A DNA stretch of 64,000 nt. It comes from JADJWR01 sp964509545 (GTDB lineage Bacteria; Pseudomonadota; Gammaproteobacteria; Burkholderiales; Burkholderiaceae_F). The stretch spans positions 88,034 to 152,033 of the forward strand of contig CAZDXQ010000004.1 of NCBI GenBank assembly GCA_964509545.1, written 5' to 3'. The notes under the pieces were generated by a model that had not been told where the DNA came from, searched no databases, and was given only the letters and a program-made list of their open reading frames with translations. Position 1 is the first letter of the stretch. The number at the start of each line of letters is the position of its first letter. Positions 53,955 through 63,058 of this stretch are shown here, one piece after another. Both the position numbers and the translations under genes were made by a program.

Positions 53955-54068
53955 GCCGGCGGCAACTCGCGACGGCCGCAGTCTCGAGCGGCGGTGGTTT
54001 CGCTGCCCCTTCGTTCGCGCCAGCCGCACGAGCGACGCCGCCATCGCCGTTGCGTGTCGGTTGCCGAT

Positions 54069-54146
54069 GCGTCGGGCGCCCGGCCGCCCGAAGCCCGACG
54101 CACTGACTCTTCCCGCGCGAGGTGCACGTGCGACGCGAAGCGTCGC
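54069..54146. repeat. REP-like hairpins between the two permease genes
   Basis: Two hairpins lie in the 207-bp gap. The first has 8-bp arms (54069-54076 and 54094-54101) enclosing most of the exact 20-mer GCGCCCGGCCGCCCGAAGCC (54076-54095) that begins the 75-bp repeat near 32.3 kb. The second has 7-bp arms (54130-54136 and 54140-54146, loop GAA). Confidence 0.65.
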
Positions 54147-54161
54147 GTACACCGAGTGCGA

Positions 54162-55322
54162 TTACCCCACATGCCGCAGTCCATCGACGATCCGCACCCG
54201 TGCGCTGCGCAGCATCGGCACCAGCGCCGCCAGCAGGCCGACGGCGAGCGCCGCCGCCGCCTGCAGCGCATAGGTCGCCGGCACGACCTCGAAGCGGGCG
54301 AACACCGCGCGGCCGAAAGAGTCGAAAAAGCCGGCGGCCGCCAGCGGCGTCAGGGCGATGGCGATGGCGCCGCCGACGGCGGCGATCACCAGGCTCTCGG
54401 CGAGGACCAGCCGCGCCACGAACGCCGGCCTGAAGCCGAGCGCCTTCAGCGTCGCGTACTCGGACAGGCGTTCGCGCGCCGTCATCGCCATCGTGTTGGC
54501 GGCCACCGCCAGGATGATCGCAATGACGATGTAAGACACCCCCGAGATCACCTGCACGATCGTCTCGACCATCGCCACGAACGACAGCTGGAATGCCTTT
54601 TCGGTCTCGGTCAGCGTCTCGGCCAGCGAGTTGGCGAATTCGGCGTCGATCGCCCGCGCCACGTCGGCGACGCGTGCCGGATCGACGACGTCGACGACGA
54701 ACACGCCGACGCTGTTGGCGCCGCGCGGAAAACGCGCCTTCAGGTATTCGTTCAGGTAGTCGTAGTGGAAGTACATCTGCCGGGTGATCGTGCCGGCGTC
54801 GCGGCCGTCGTAGATCGCGCGCACGGTGAACTCGTGGTTGCCCGGGTAGATCGTGCCGCGCAGTGGCAGCCGGTCGCCGACCTTGAAGCCGTACAGCTCC
54901 GCCAGCTGCCGCCCCACCGCGGCGCCGCGCCGGTCGCGCAGGAAATCCTGCCACTGGCCGGGGTCGAACACGAACTCGGGGTACATGGCGAAGTACTGCG
55001 GCGAGTCGACGGCGAACTGGGCGAAGAAGTTCTTCTCCTCGCGCCACACGCCGCCGAACCAGTTCGACGTGGCCACGGCACGCACGCCGTCGATGGCGCG
55101 GATCTTGTCGCGGTAATAAATGGGCAGCGGGAAGACCAGCGAGATGCTGTTGCGGGTGACGAGCCGCGTCGGCGAGGCCGCGTCCGCGCCCGCATACCAG
55201 GCCTGGACCACGGTCTGCAGCAGGCCGAAGGCGGCCAGCGCGATCACCAGCCCGAGCACGGTGAGCAGCGTGCGCAGGCGGGCGCGGAAGGCGTTGCGGG
55301 CGACGAGCTTGAGGAAGAACAC
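54162..55322 (-). CDS. ABC transporter permease, MacB/FtsX type (first copy)
   Basis: A 386-residue permease starting at GTG 55322, 6 nt after the ATPase gene. The N-terminal helix is TLLTVLGLVIALAAFGLLQT, with a periplasmic domain of about 230 residues and C-terminal helices containing ARERLSEYATLKALGFRPAF and RSARVRIVDGLRHVG. It forms the membrane channel with the second permease, possibly as a heterodimer. Confidence 0.93.
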   Translation of the reverse strand: MFFLKLVARNAFRARLRTLLTVLGLVIALAAFGLLQTVVQAWYAGADAASPTRLVTRNSISLVFPLPIYYRDKIRAIDGVRAVATSNWFGGVWREEKNFFAQFAVDSPQYFAMYPEFVFDPGQWQDFLRDRRGAAVGRQLAELYGFKVGDRLPLRGTIYPGNHEFTVRAIYDGRDAGTITRQMYFHYDYLNEYLKARFPRGANSVGVFVVDVVDPARVADVARAIDAEFANSLAETLTETEKAFQLSFVAMVETIVQVISGVSYIVIAIILAVAANTMAMTARERLSEYATLKALGFRPAFVARLVLAESLVIAAVGGAIAIALTPLAAAGFFDSFGRAVFARFEVVPATYALQAAAALAVGLLAALVPMLRSARVRIVDGLRHVG

Positions 55323-55328
55323 GCTGCC

Positions 55329-56057
55329 TCAATGGGCGAACGGACTGGTGTCCGTCAGCTGCCCCTTGTCGAGGTAGATCAGGTGATGCGCCGCTTCGGC
55401 CGCGCGCGGATCGTGCGTGACCATGACGATCGTCTTGCCCAGCTCGATGTTCAGCCGGTCGAGCAGCCCGAGAATCTCGGCGGCCGAGGCGCGGTCGAGG
55501 TCGCCGGTCGGCTCGTCGGCGATCAGCAGCAGCGGATCGGTGACGACGGCGCGGGCGATCGCCACCCGCTGCTGCTGCCCGCCCGACAGTTCGTTCGGCC
55601 GGTGGTCCATGCGGTCGGCCAGTCCCACCAGCGCCAGTACCGTCTGCACCCGCTCGGCGCGCTCCCGCCGCGACAGCGAGGTCAGCAGCAACGGCAGTTC
55701 GACGTTCTCCCAGGCGGTGAGCACCGGCATCAGGTTGTAGAACTGAAAAATGAAACCGACCGACGCTGCGCGCCACGCCGCCAGCTCGGTTTCCGAAAGC
55801 TGCGTGATATCGACGCCGCCGATGGTGAGCCGGCCGGCGTCGGGCTTGTCGATGCCGGCGATCAGGTTCAGCAGCGTGCTCTTGCCCGAGCCCGACGGCC
55901 CCATTAACGCGACGAAGTCGCCACGGCCGATGTCGAGATTGATCTCGGTCAGCACGGGCACGATCTGCTCGCCGCGCGTATAGCTCTTGGCGACGCTGCG
56001 GATCTCGACCAGCGCCGCGGTCCCGGCCGCGCGCGGCGTGCGCTGCACCTGCACCAT
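55329..56057 (-). CDS. ABC transporter ATP-binding protein (MacB/LolD type)
   Basis: A 242-residue ATPase. Walker A GPSGSGKSTLLNLIAG, Q-loop FIFQFYNLMPVLTAWENVEL, signature LSGGQQQRVAIARA, Walker B LLIADEPTGDLD and the H-loop THDPRAAEA are intact. LolD/MacB-like: the N-terminal strand reads LVEIRSVAKSYTRGEQIVPVL. It pairs with the two permeases and the adaptor. Confidence 0.96.
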   Translation of the reverse strand: MVQVQRTPRAAGTAALVEIRSVAKSYTRGEQIVPVLTEINLDIGRGDFVALMGPSGSGKSTLLNLIAGIDKPDAGRLTIGGVDITQLSETELAAWRAASVGFIFQFYNLMPVLTAWENVELPLLLTSLSRRERAERVQTVLALVGLADRMDHRPNELSGGQQQRVAIARAVVTDPLLLIADEPTGDLDRASAAEILGLLDRLNIELGKTIVMVTHDPRAAEAAHHLIYLDKGQLTDTSPFAH

Positions 56058-56081
56058 GGCCGTTCGCCTGACCTCGCGGTC

Positions 56082-57356
56082 CTAACGGCTCGCCGCCGTC
56101 ACCGGCGTTCCGTCAGCCAGGTCCTTGGGTGGATTCAGCACCACCCGCGTTCCGGGCGCAAGCCCATCGACGCGCACGAGCTCGGCGATCCTCCCGCCGA
56201 CGGACACCTCGGTGCGCGTCACCGTGCCGGCCCCCGTCGCCGTCGTGCTCGCCGCAGCTTTCGGCGCCTCTCCAGCCGCCTGCACGACGAAGACCGCCTG
56301 GCGGCCGCCGGACTGCACGATCGCTTCAGGCCGCAGCGCCGGCACCGGCTGGCGCTCGTCGGCGGCCAGCGGGCGCGACAGGAAGGCGATCTTTGCGCTC
56401 ATGTCGGGCAGCACGCGCGCGTCGGTCTCGTCGAACTTCACCTTCACCAGCAGCGTCGCCTTGCTGCGATCGACCGTGGGCACGATGCGCGACACCGACC
56501 CGAGCAGGCGCAGGTCGGCAAAGGCGTCGAGCTGGATCTCGGCCGGCTGGCCGACCGTGATCTTTGCGATCGACGATTCGGACACGTCGGCCTCGACCTC
56601 GAGCGTGCTCATGTCGGCCATGGTGACCACGGCGCCGGTGGTGCCCGAGGCGCTCGAAAACGGCGTCAGGATGTCGCCGACGTTGGCATTCTTCGTCAGC
56701 ACGACGCCGGTGAACGGCGCCCGGATCAGCGTCTGGTCGAAGCCGACGCTGGCGGCACGCAGATTCGCCTGGGCCACGCCGATCTGCGCCTGCAGCGTCC
56801 TGATCGCCGCTGCCGCCTTGTTGTAGCGCGCCTCGGCGGCGTCGACCGAGGCCTCGGAAACGAACTGCTTCTGCGCCAGGTCGCGGGCGCGTTTCAGCGC
56901 CACCTCGGCATCGGCGAGTTCGGCCTGTCCCTGGACCAGGTTCGCCTCGGCGGCCTTGACGGCTGCCGCGGCCTGGTCGCGCGTCGCGGCGACGTCGCGG
57001 TTTTCCAGCCGCGCGATCACCTCGCCTTCGGCGACCCGCTGCCCTTCCTGAACGCCCAGCCATTCGAGGCGGCCGCTCGCCTTGCTCGACACCGAGGCAC
57101 GCCGCGCCGCCACCACGCGCCCGGTGGCGTTGAGCACCACCAACGCCTGCGACGGGTAGGCGGCGACGACCGTGCCGATCTCCACCGCCACCGGCCGGCC
57201 GCGCTGGCTGAGAACCGCTGCCGCGACGCCGAGCGCGATCAGCGCCAGCAGCCAGACCCAAAGACGCTTCCACAGCGGCCGACGCCGGCGCAGAGGCGAC
57301 GCGCCGCGATCGATCGCCAGACGGGCGAGCGCCTCGCCGGCCTTCTGTTCAGTCAT
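56082..57356 (-). CDS. Periplasmic adaptor protein (MacA/HlyD family)
   Basis: A 424-residue membrane fusion protein. Membrane helix about 30-50 (LWVWLLALIALGVAAAVLS), lipoyl-like halves (GRLEWLGVQEGQRVAEGEVIA and AELADAEVALKRARDLAQKQFVSEA), a coiled-coil hairpin and a beta-barrel with TLIRAPFTGVVLTKNANVGDI. It links the inner membrane ABC transporter to an outer membrane channel not encoded here. First gene of the exporter operon. Confidence 0.95.
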   Translation of the reverse strand: MTEQKAGEALARLAIDRGASPLRRRRPLWKRLWVWLLALIALGVAAAVLSQRGRPVAVEIGTVVAAYPSQALVVLNATGRVVAARRASVSSKASGRLEWLGVQEGQRVAEGEVIARLENRDVAATRDQAAAAVKAAEANLVQGQAELADAEVALKRARDLAQKQFVSEASVDAAEARYNKAAAAIRTLQAQIGVAQANLRAASVGFDQTLIRAPFTGVVLTKNANVGDILTPFSSASGTTGAVVTMADMSTLEVEADVSESSIAKITVGQPAEIQLDAFADLRLLGSVSRIVPTVDRSKATLLVKVKFDETDARVLPDMSAKIAFLSRPLAADERQPVPALRPEAIVQSGGRQAVFVVQAAGEAPKAAASTTATGAGTVTRTEVSVGGRIAELVRVDGLAPGTRVVLNPPKDLADGTPVTAASR

Positions 57357-57435
57357 CGCATCCGCCTGCTTCGAGGACTGCGGATGCTACCGAAGCGCGG
57401 CGCGCCACCCGCGGCTGCGGCAGCGACGAAAAAAA

Positions 57436-57462
57436 GGCCGGCAGGGTTGCCCCTTGCCGGCC
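57436..57462 (-). terminator. Rho-independent terminator of the 3HB-oligomer hydrolase gene
   Basis: An 8-bp perfect stem (57436-57443 with 57455-57462), with further GGG/CCC pairing in the loop, is followed on the minus strand by seven Ts. It lies 25 nt beyond the hydrolase stop and before the adaptor gene, so it separates the two units. Confidence 0.85.
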
Positions 57463-57487
57463 CGTGCAACTGCACGCGATCTTGTCG

Positions 57488-59587
57488 TCAGTCCGGAATC
57501 ACCAGCGTGTCGCCGTCGAAGCCGATGCGGTCGGCGGCGGCCGGGATCGCCATGATGGGCGGCAGGTGGCCGATGGTGATGTCCGGCGGCACCAGCGCCG
57601 GCGGCACGGCCGGGCCGCGCGGCGTCGTGCGCACCACCTGCGACGGCGGCAGCGGCGTGCCCGCGGTCAGGTGCGCCCACATCGCGTCGAGTGCGCGGTT
57701 GAAGTAGACATGCAGCGGCACATAGCTGCTGTTGTAGCCGGCCAGCGGCAGGAAGGCGTCGAAGTGCTGCGCATTGGTCACCTCGACATATGACACCCGG
57801 CTCCTGCTGCCTTCGCGCCAGCGGTTGTGGGCCACATAGGCGCGCGAGGAGAAGTTCACCGGCACCAGCGTGTCGGCGCGACCGTGGACGATGATCGCCG
57901 GCTTGCCGCGCAGGTCGGCCGACGCCTGCACCTGCATCACGCCGGCGCGGACGCGACCGGCGTTGGCATCGGCGCCGGTCCACAGGTTGCGCTGACAGAG
58001 CGCGCCGTCGACGTTGAAGTCGGCGCGCCCGGTCGAAGGCGAGATCGACGCGCCGTCCAGGAACGGCCCGCCAACGCTCAGGTTGTTGACGATGTTGATG
58101 CCGCTGTTCGGCGGCACGCCGTTGCCGGTTCCAAAGATGTTGCCAATGGAGGCCGGCGCCGCGACGACGCGCCCGAACGTGGGGCTGGTCGCGACGGCGT
58201 CGGTGTAGGCAAAGCTCAGGCCGCACAGGTTGTCGAGCACCGAGAAGCGGCCGTGCGCGTTCGAATAGGTCATCGTGATCGCCGGCGTGGCGAACGCGTA
58301 GTGCGAAGCCTGCAGCGGTGTCGATTCCGGTTGCCAGCCGTAGGCAATCAAGCGGTCGAGCGCCTCCTGCGGCCACTGCGCCTCCGGGCCGGTCAGCAGG
58401 CCGTTTTCCGCCAGCGCGCGGCAGCGGTTCGCGGCGAGCGTCGCATTGACCGCCGCGGCAAACGGTCCTGCGGCTGCGGCGGGTGCAAGCCTCGCGCAGG
58501 GCTGGTACAGGTTGGCGAAGGTGAAGTAGTCGTAAAGCGGCTTGCTGCCGCCGGTGTAGGTCGTGCTGCCGCGGCGGATCGGCGGGTTGCGTGGATGCAT
58601 CACCTGGATGTTCGGCTCGGTGACCGCCACGCCGTCGATCAGGCCGGCATGGTCCTGCTCGGCCGCAGCAATGGCCGCGCCGCCGCCGTTGGACACGCTG
58701 GAGGCGATGACGATGGTGTTCTGCGGCGTGATCGCGCGCGCGGTGCTGCCGCTGCTGCCGAACTGCTCGTTGAGCACGTAGAACGCGTACTCGACCGCGG
58801 CCAGCGTGTCGCGGCCCCAGTCCTTCTCCGGATTGAACTGTGAATGCGCGTGCTTGACCGCGATCCGGTTCGGCGTGTCGGCGTTGAACTGCTGCCGCTG
58901 CAATTCGGTGATCGTCGCGGTGAAAACCGAGTCGTCGCCGGCAGCCGCCGCGTCGGCGCGCACGCCGTTGATGCGGTTGACCGTGTTGTCCTGCAGGTTG
59001 TGTATGCCGTTGCCCGTGCCCTTGTCGCTGTAGGCCACGGCGCAGCCGCGCTTCAGGCCCCACTCGCCCGAGGAGCCGATCGCACCGTAGACGCCGCGCG
59101 AGCCGCTCGAAGTGGCCGTGATGATGCAGGGTCGCTGCGGGTCGAACGAGGCCGGCACCTGCACCATGATCGTCACGTTGCGTCCCGAGCCGCCGCGATC
59201 GGCCACGGCGATGTATTCGGTTCCGGCGATCTTGCCTTCGCCGAGCGTGTCGTTGCCGTTCACGTCGATGTTGGGCCCGTAAAGGCGGCCGTAGCCGCCG
59301 CCGGCGGTGATGTCGAGGATCGCCCGATAGTTGGTGTGGATCGCCAGCCGCCGCAGCTGGGCGGGGTCGTTGGCGTTGGTGACGGCGGGCGCCGCGCCGG
59401 CCAGCCCGGTCTTGCCCAGCCCGGCGGTCAGCAGGTCATCGCTGACGCCGTCATAGCTGATCGCGCTGTAAGGAGTCACCCCGGCCGGCAGCCTGTTCGG
59501 CGCCTGGCTGAACTGTCCGCCAGCAGCCAAAGCCGCGGCGGAAAAGGAAAGCAGCGCTGCCGGCAGCAGCGCGCGACACCGGTCCAT
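57488..59587 (-). CDS. D-3-hydroxybutyrate oligomer hydrolase
   Basis: A 699-residue exported enzyme of the 3HB-oligomer hydrolase family. ATG 59587 has GGAG 6 nt upstream; an ATG two codons earlier would abut the box. The signal peptide ends LAAGGQ. The nucleophile elbow is ASSVSNGGGAAIAAAEQ (Ser in SNGGG), with IIVHGRADTLVPVNFSS and a His in VTNAQHFDAFLPL. It cleaves (R)-3-hydroxybutyrate oligomers from poly-3-hydroxybutyrate breakdown. A secreted or periplasmic location is inferred from the leader. No pha gene is nearby. Confidence 0.9.
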   Translation of the reverse strand: MDRCRALLPAALLSFSAAALAAGGQFSQAPNRLPAGVTPYSAISYDGVSDDLLTAGLGKTGLAGAAPAVTNANDPAQLRRLAIHTNYRAILDITAGGGYGRLYGPNIDVNGNDTLGEGKIAGTEYIAVADRGGSGRNVTIMVQVPASFDPQRPCIITATSSGSRGVYGAIGSSGEWGLKRGCAVAYSDKGTGNGIHNLQDNTVNRINGVRADAAAAGDDSVFTATITELQRQQFNADTPNRIAVKHAHSQFNPEKDWGRDTLAAVEYAFYVLNEQFGSSGSTARAITPQNTIVIASSVSNGGGAAIAAAEQDHAGLIDGVAVTEPNIQVMHPRNPPIRRGSTTYTGGSKPLYDYFTFANLYQPCARLAPAAAAGPFAAAVNATLAANRCRALAENGLLTGPEAQWPQEALDRLIAYGWQPESTPLQASHYAFATPAITMTYSNAHGRFSVLDNLCGLSFAYTDAVATSPTFGRVVAAPASIGNIFGTGNGVPPNSGINIVNNLSVGGPFLDGASISPSTGRADFNVDGALCQRNLWTGADANAGRVRAGVMQVQASADLRGKPAIIVHGRADTLVPVNFSSRAYVAHNRWREGSRSRVSYVEVTNAQHFDAFLPLAGYNSSYVPLHVYFNRALDAMWAHLTAGTPLPPSQVVRTTPRGPAVPPALVPPDITIGHLPPIMAIPAAADRIGFDGDTLVIPD

Positions 59588-59705
59588 CGTCATCTCCTTG
59601 GCGTTGTCATTGGCGCCTGCTGTCCGCGGCGCGGGCGAGCGAGCTTGCTCCGACTTGCCGCCGCTTTCAACGTTTGCGCCCGCTCACATCGGCGAGCGCG
59701 ACGTG

Positions 59706-60533
59706 TTAGCCGCCAGCGCTTTCGGCGTAGACGTGCTCGGGGCCGGGGAAAAGGCCGGCCTGCACCTCCGCGATGTAAGCGCGCACTGCCGCCTCGATCG
59801 AGCCGGCGCCGGCAAGGAAGTTCTTGACGAAGCGCGGCCGCCGGCCGACGCCGGCGCCGAGCATGTCGTGCAGCACCAGCACCTGGCCGCTGCAGGCGAC
59901 GCTGGCGCCGATGCCGATGGTGATCAGCTGCACTGCCTCGGCGATGCGCCGGGCCAGCGGCTCCGGCACCGCCTCGATCACCATCATCGCCGCCCCGGCG
60001 TCCTGCAGACGCTGGGCCGAGGCGACGAGGCGGTCGGCGGCGCCCGCCTCGCGCCCCTGAACCCGATAGCCGCCGAAGACGTTGACGTGCTGCGGCGTCA
60101 GTCCGATATGCGCACAGACCGGCACGCCGCGCCGGACCAGGAACTCGACGGTGGCCGCCATTTCCTCGCCGCCCTCGAGCTTGACCATCTGGCTGCCCGC
60201 CTGCATCAGCGCGACCGCGTTGCCGTACGCCTGCTCGGGGCTCGCCTGGTAGGAGCCGAAGGGCATGTCGGCGATGATCCAGGCGCGCGAGGCACCGCGC
60301 GCCACGTTCGCGGTGTGATAGGCGACGTGCGCGACGGTCACCGGCAGCGTGGAGTCGTGCCCCTGCACCACCATGCCCAGCGAGTCGCCGATCAGCAGCA
60401 GGTCGATGCCGGCGGCGTCGAGCACGGCGGCAAAGCCCGCGTCGTAGCAGGTCAGCATCGCCAGCTTGCGTGAAGCGGCAAGCTTGCGCAGTTCGTGCAG
60501 CGTCAGCCGCGGTGTGCTCGAGTGCGTCGACAT
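59706..60533 (-). CDS. panB: 3-methyl-2-oxobutanoate hydroxymethyltransferase
   Basis: A 275-residue enzyme of pantothenate synthesis. Signature motifs are MLTCYDAGFAAVLDAAGIDLLLIGDSLGMVVQGHDST (in parts), PFGSYQASPEQAYGNAV, VKLEGGEEM, HIGLTPQHVNVFGGY and IGIGASVACSGQVLVLHDMLG. Full length. panC is not adjacent in this window. Confidence 0.97.
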   Translation of the reverse strand: MSTHSSTPRLTLHELRKLAASRKLAMLTCYDAGFAAVLDAAGIDLLLIGDSLGMVVQGHDSTLPVTVAHVAYHTANVARGASRAWIIADMPFGSYQASPEQAYGNAVALMQAGSQMVKLEGGEEMAATVEFLVRRGVPVCAHIGLTPQHVNVFGGYRVQGREAGAADRLVASAQRLQDAGAAMMVIEAVPEPLARRIAEAVQLITIGIGASVACSGQVLVLHDMLGAGVGRRPRFVKNFLAGAGSIEAAVRAYIAEVQAGLFPGPEHVYAESAGG

Positions 60534-60771
60534 ATCGGTCTCCGCGCGAAGGTTCCTACGATATCGCGACGCCGCGCCGGCCGCGTCCGGACGAGTTCCA
60601 ATCCCCGGAGCGGCGCAGAGGCGTCACGGCAGCGTTATTTCGATGCACAAGCGCGTGAATCGCAGCGCAGCCTCGTGAATCCAGCCTCTCCCGGTTCGTC
60701 GCTGCGCATCTGTACCCATACGCGTTCTCGGGATCAGCTTGTCATCGGGCATGCGTCCCGGGCGCGCGCCG

Positions 60772-61440
60772 ATGGAACACCGAACCTTCATCCGCACCTA
60801 CCTCGAGCGCGACATTCCGCAGCTCGGGCCACGCATTCCCGCGGAAACCCTGCGCCGCCTCTGGACGATGCTCGCCCACAGCCAAGGCGGCCTGCTCAAC
60901 GCCGCGGCGCTCGCGCGGGCGCTGGCCGTGGATGGCAAGACGGTCGCCTCCTACCTGGACCTGCTGGTGGACCTGCTGCTGGTGCGCCGCCTGGCGCCGT
61001 GGCACGGCAACGTCCGCAAGCGCCTGGTCAAGTCGCCCAAGGTCTACGTCCGCGACAGCGGCCTGGTGCACGCGCTACTCGGGGTCGGCGACCGCGAGGC
61101 CTTGCTGGCGCACCCGGTGGCCGGCGGCAGCTGGGAGGGCCTGGCGATCGAGTCGCTGATCGCCGCCGCGCCGAACGGCACCGAGGCGTACTTCTTCCGC
61201 ACCGCGGCCGGCGCCGAGATCGACCTGCTGCTGAAGCCTCCCGGTCAGCGCGCGCCCTGGGCGATAGAGGTCAAGCGCGGGCTCGCACCGAAGATCGAGC
61301 GGGGTTTCCATCTGGCCTGCGATGACGTGCGACCGGGGCGTCGGCGGGTCGTGTACAGCGGCGCCGAGCGCTTCCCGCTCGCCGAAGCCGTCGAAGCGGT
61401 CTCGCTCGTCGACTTGTGCGAGGAGCTCTCTGCGGCATGA
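60772..61440 (+). pseudogene. Truncated AAA-family ATPase, DUF4143 part only
   Basis: The 223-residue frame from ATG 60772 covers the DUF4143 domain of the AAA_14/DUF4143 family: FIRTYLERDIPQLGPRIPAETLR, WTMLAHSQGGLLNAAALARAL, KRLVKSPKVYVRDSGLVHALLG, GGSWEGLAIESLIAA, and AEIDLLL, WAIEVKRG. The N-terminal ATPase half (Walker A and B, normally about 150 residues) is absent; the upstream 238 bp (60534-60771) contain no such motifs. Intact homologues are fused ATPase-DUF4143 proteins, so this is an N-terminal deletion. Confidence 0.8.
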
Positions 61441-61574
61441 CTTCGTCCGCTTTCGTGCTGCCGTTGGACGAGGCACGGTTTGCGCAAGTGCGGGCTGCGT
61501 TCGCCAGCGCATTTCCGCCGCTTGCCGCCGCCACCCCGGTGATCGATGAGCCCGGCATGGCGAATGGACGCTGA
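61437..61574 (+). CDS. Small ORF of unknown function overlapping DUF4143 remnant
   Basis: A 45-residue frame whose ATG overlaps the DUF4143 stop (ATGA), suggesting translational coupling. Contains TSSAFVLPLDEARFAQVRAAF. No recognised domain; it may be a degraded piece of a longer partner gene. The next 262 bp (61575-61836) hold only the fic promoter and short TTGCAA-containing repeats. Confidence 0.35.
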   Translation: MTSSAFVLPLDEARFAQVRAAFASAFPPLAAATPVIDEPGMANGR

Positions 61575-61774
61575 TCCGGTGAATTGCAACCTCGACGAGT
61601 CGTTGTCGTGAGTGCCGCCGTCGGCAAACGGCCCGACTCATGCAACCACTTGATCTGCAAGCATCGCTGCACGGCGCGATTGCAACCGAGGGGTCGCTGG
61701 TTGCAATCCCCAAGCAATGCTGCCCCGATTGCACGATCCCGGTCGGGCGCCCAACCCCGCAACAAGCCCGTCCG

Positions 61775-61804
61775 TTGATTTACGTTAGCAGCCCAACCTA
61801 AAAT
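61775..61804 (+). promoter_or_regulatory. Sigma-70 promoter of the fic gene
   Basis: TTGATT (61775-61780), an 18-nt spacer and TAAAAT (61799-61804), in the most AT-rich spot of the area. The start of transcription would fall about 25 nt before the Fic ATG. Confidence 0.6.
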
Positions 61805-61836
61805 TATGTGGAGCCTTGTTATAGGTTCCCCATCCG

Positions 61837-63003
61837 ATGCACCGACCCGCTCCCGGCCGCTACGTCACGGTCACGACCGCCGGCGAGCCGTTCCAGGCCT
61901 TCGTTCCCGTGCCGCTGCCGCCCGAGCCGCCGCTCGTGTGGTCAGCCGCCCTGCGCCGGCGCTTCGACGCGGCGCTGGTCGCCCTGGGGCGGCTGGACGC
62001 GGTCACCGCGCTGCTGCCCAACGCGGCGCTGCTGCTCTACAGCTTCGTGCGCAAGGAGGCGGTGCTGTCCTCGCAGATCGAGGGCACCCAGTCCTCGCTG
62101 GCGGACCTGCTGCTGTACGAGATCGACGAACAGCCGGGCGTGCCGGTGGACGATGCGCGCGAGGTCAGCCGCTGCGTGGCGGCGCTCGAGCGTGGCCTGA
62201 AGAAGCTGCGCGGCGGCCTGCCGTTGTGCACCCGCCTGCTGTGCGAGATGCACAAGGTGCTGCTGACCCATCCCCGCGGCCGGGGCAAGACGCCCGGTGA
62301 AGTACGCCGTTCGCAGGTCTGGATCGGCGGCACCCGGCCCGGCAACGCCGTCTTCGTGCCGCCGCCGGCTGATGCGGTGCCGGAGTGCCTGGTGTCGCTC
62401 GAGCGCTTCCTCAACGACGAGCCCGAGCCCGCGCCGCCGCTGATCAAGGCGGCGCTCGCCCACGTGCAGTTCGAGACCATCCATCCGTTTCTCGACGGCA
62501 ACGGGCGCATCGGGCGGCTGCTGATCGTGCTGCAGCTAGTGGCCGACGGCGTGTTGCGCGAGCCGATGCTGTACCCGAGCCTGTTCTTCAAGACCCATCG
62601 GACGCTGTACTACGAGCTGTTGAACGAGGTGCGCCTGCGCGGGGATTGGGAGCGCTGGCTCGACTTCTTCGCCGAGGGCATCGAGGCAGCCGCGACGCAG
62701 GGCGTATCGACGGCGAATGCGTTGCTCGCGCTGGTCAACGCGGATCGCGACCGGATCGCCGGCCTGGGGCGCGCGGCAGCATCGGCACTGGAGGTCCACC
62801 ACGCGCTGCAGCGTCAACCCATCGCGACCTCCGCGGCGCTGGTCAAGGCCACGCGGCTGACGCCGGCGACGGTCAACAAGTCGTTGGCGCATCTGGAGCG
62901 CATCGGCATCGTGGCCGAACTCACGAACCGGAAGCGTGGCCGCGTGTTCAGCTATCGCAAGTACGTCGAGGAACTGGCTGCCGAACTGGAGGCGCCCGCG
63001 TGA
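61837..63003 (+). CDS. Fic-domain protein (AMP/UMP-transferase family)
   Basis: A 388-residue class II Fic protein. The autoinhibitory helix carries SSQIEGT (pattern [ST]xxxE[GN]) and the catalytic loop is HPFLDGNGRIGRL with the essential His. N-terminal DUF4172-like segment and a C-terminal winged helix (LTPATVNKSLAHLERIGIVAEL, TNRKRGRVFSY) are seen. Such proteins transfer AMP onto target proteins, often acting in stress or defence islands. Target unknown. Confidence 0.92.
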   Translation: MHRPAPGRYVTVTTAGEPFQAFVPVPLPPEPPLVWSAALRRRFDAALVALGRLDAVTALLPNAALLLYSFVRKEAVLSSQIEGTQSSLADLLLYEIDEQPGVPVDDAREVSRCVAALERGLKKLRGGLPLCTRLLCEMHKVLLTHPRGRGKTPGEVRRSQVWIGGTRPGNAVFVPPPADAVPECLVSLERFLNDEPEPAPPLIKAALAHVQFETIHPFLDGNGRIGRLLIVLQLVADGVLREPMLYPSLFFKTHRTLYYELLNEVRLRGDWERWLDFFAEGIEAAATQGVSTANALLALVNADRDRIAGLGRAAASALEVHHALQRQPIATSAALVKATRLTPATVNKSLAHLERIGIVAELTNRKRGRVFSYRKYVEELAAELEAPA

Positions 63004-63058
63004 GCGCGCCAGGCCGCCCCAAGCGCGAGTCCCGAGCGCATAGCGCGAGGGCAGCCCC

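Noticed and set aside
52252..55776. One 1174-residue minus-strand frame
   Set aside because: Only its last 147 residues (from 52695) are a real gene. The rest is the wrong frame of the two permease genes.
61575..61770. Scattered TTGCAA and GCAACC words considered as a CRISPR or integron array
   Set aside because: Spacing is irregular and words are short. There is no repeat-spacer pattern or integrase gene.
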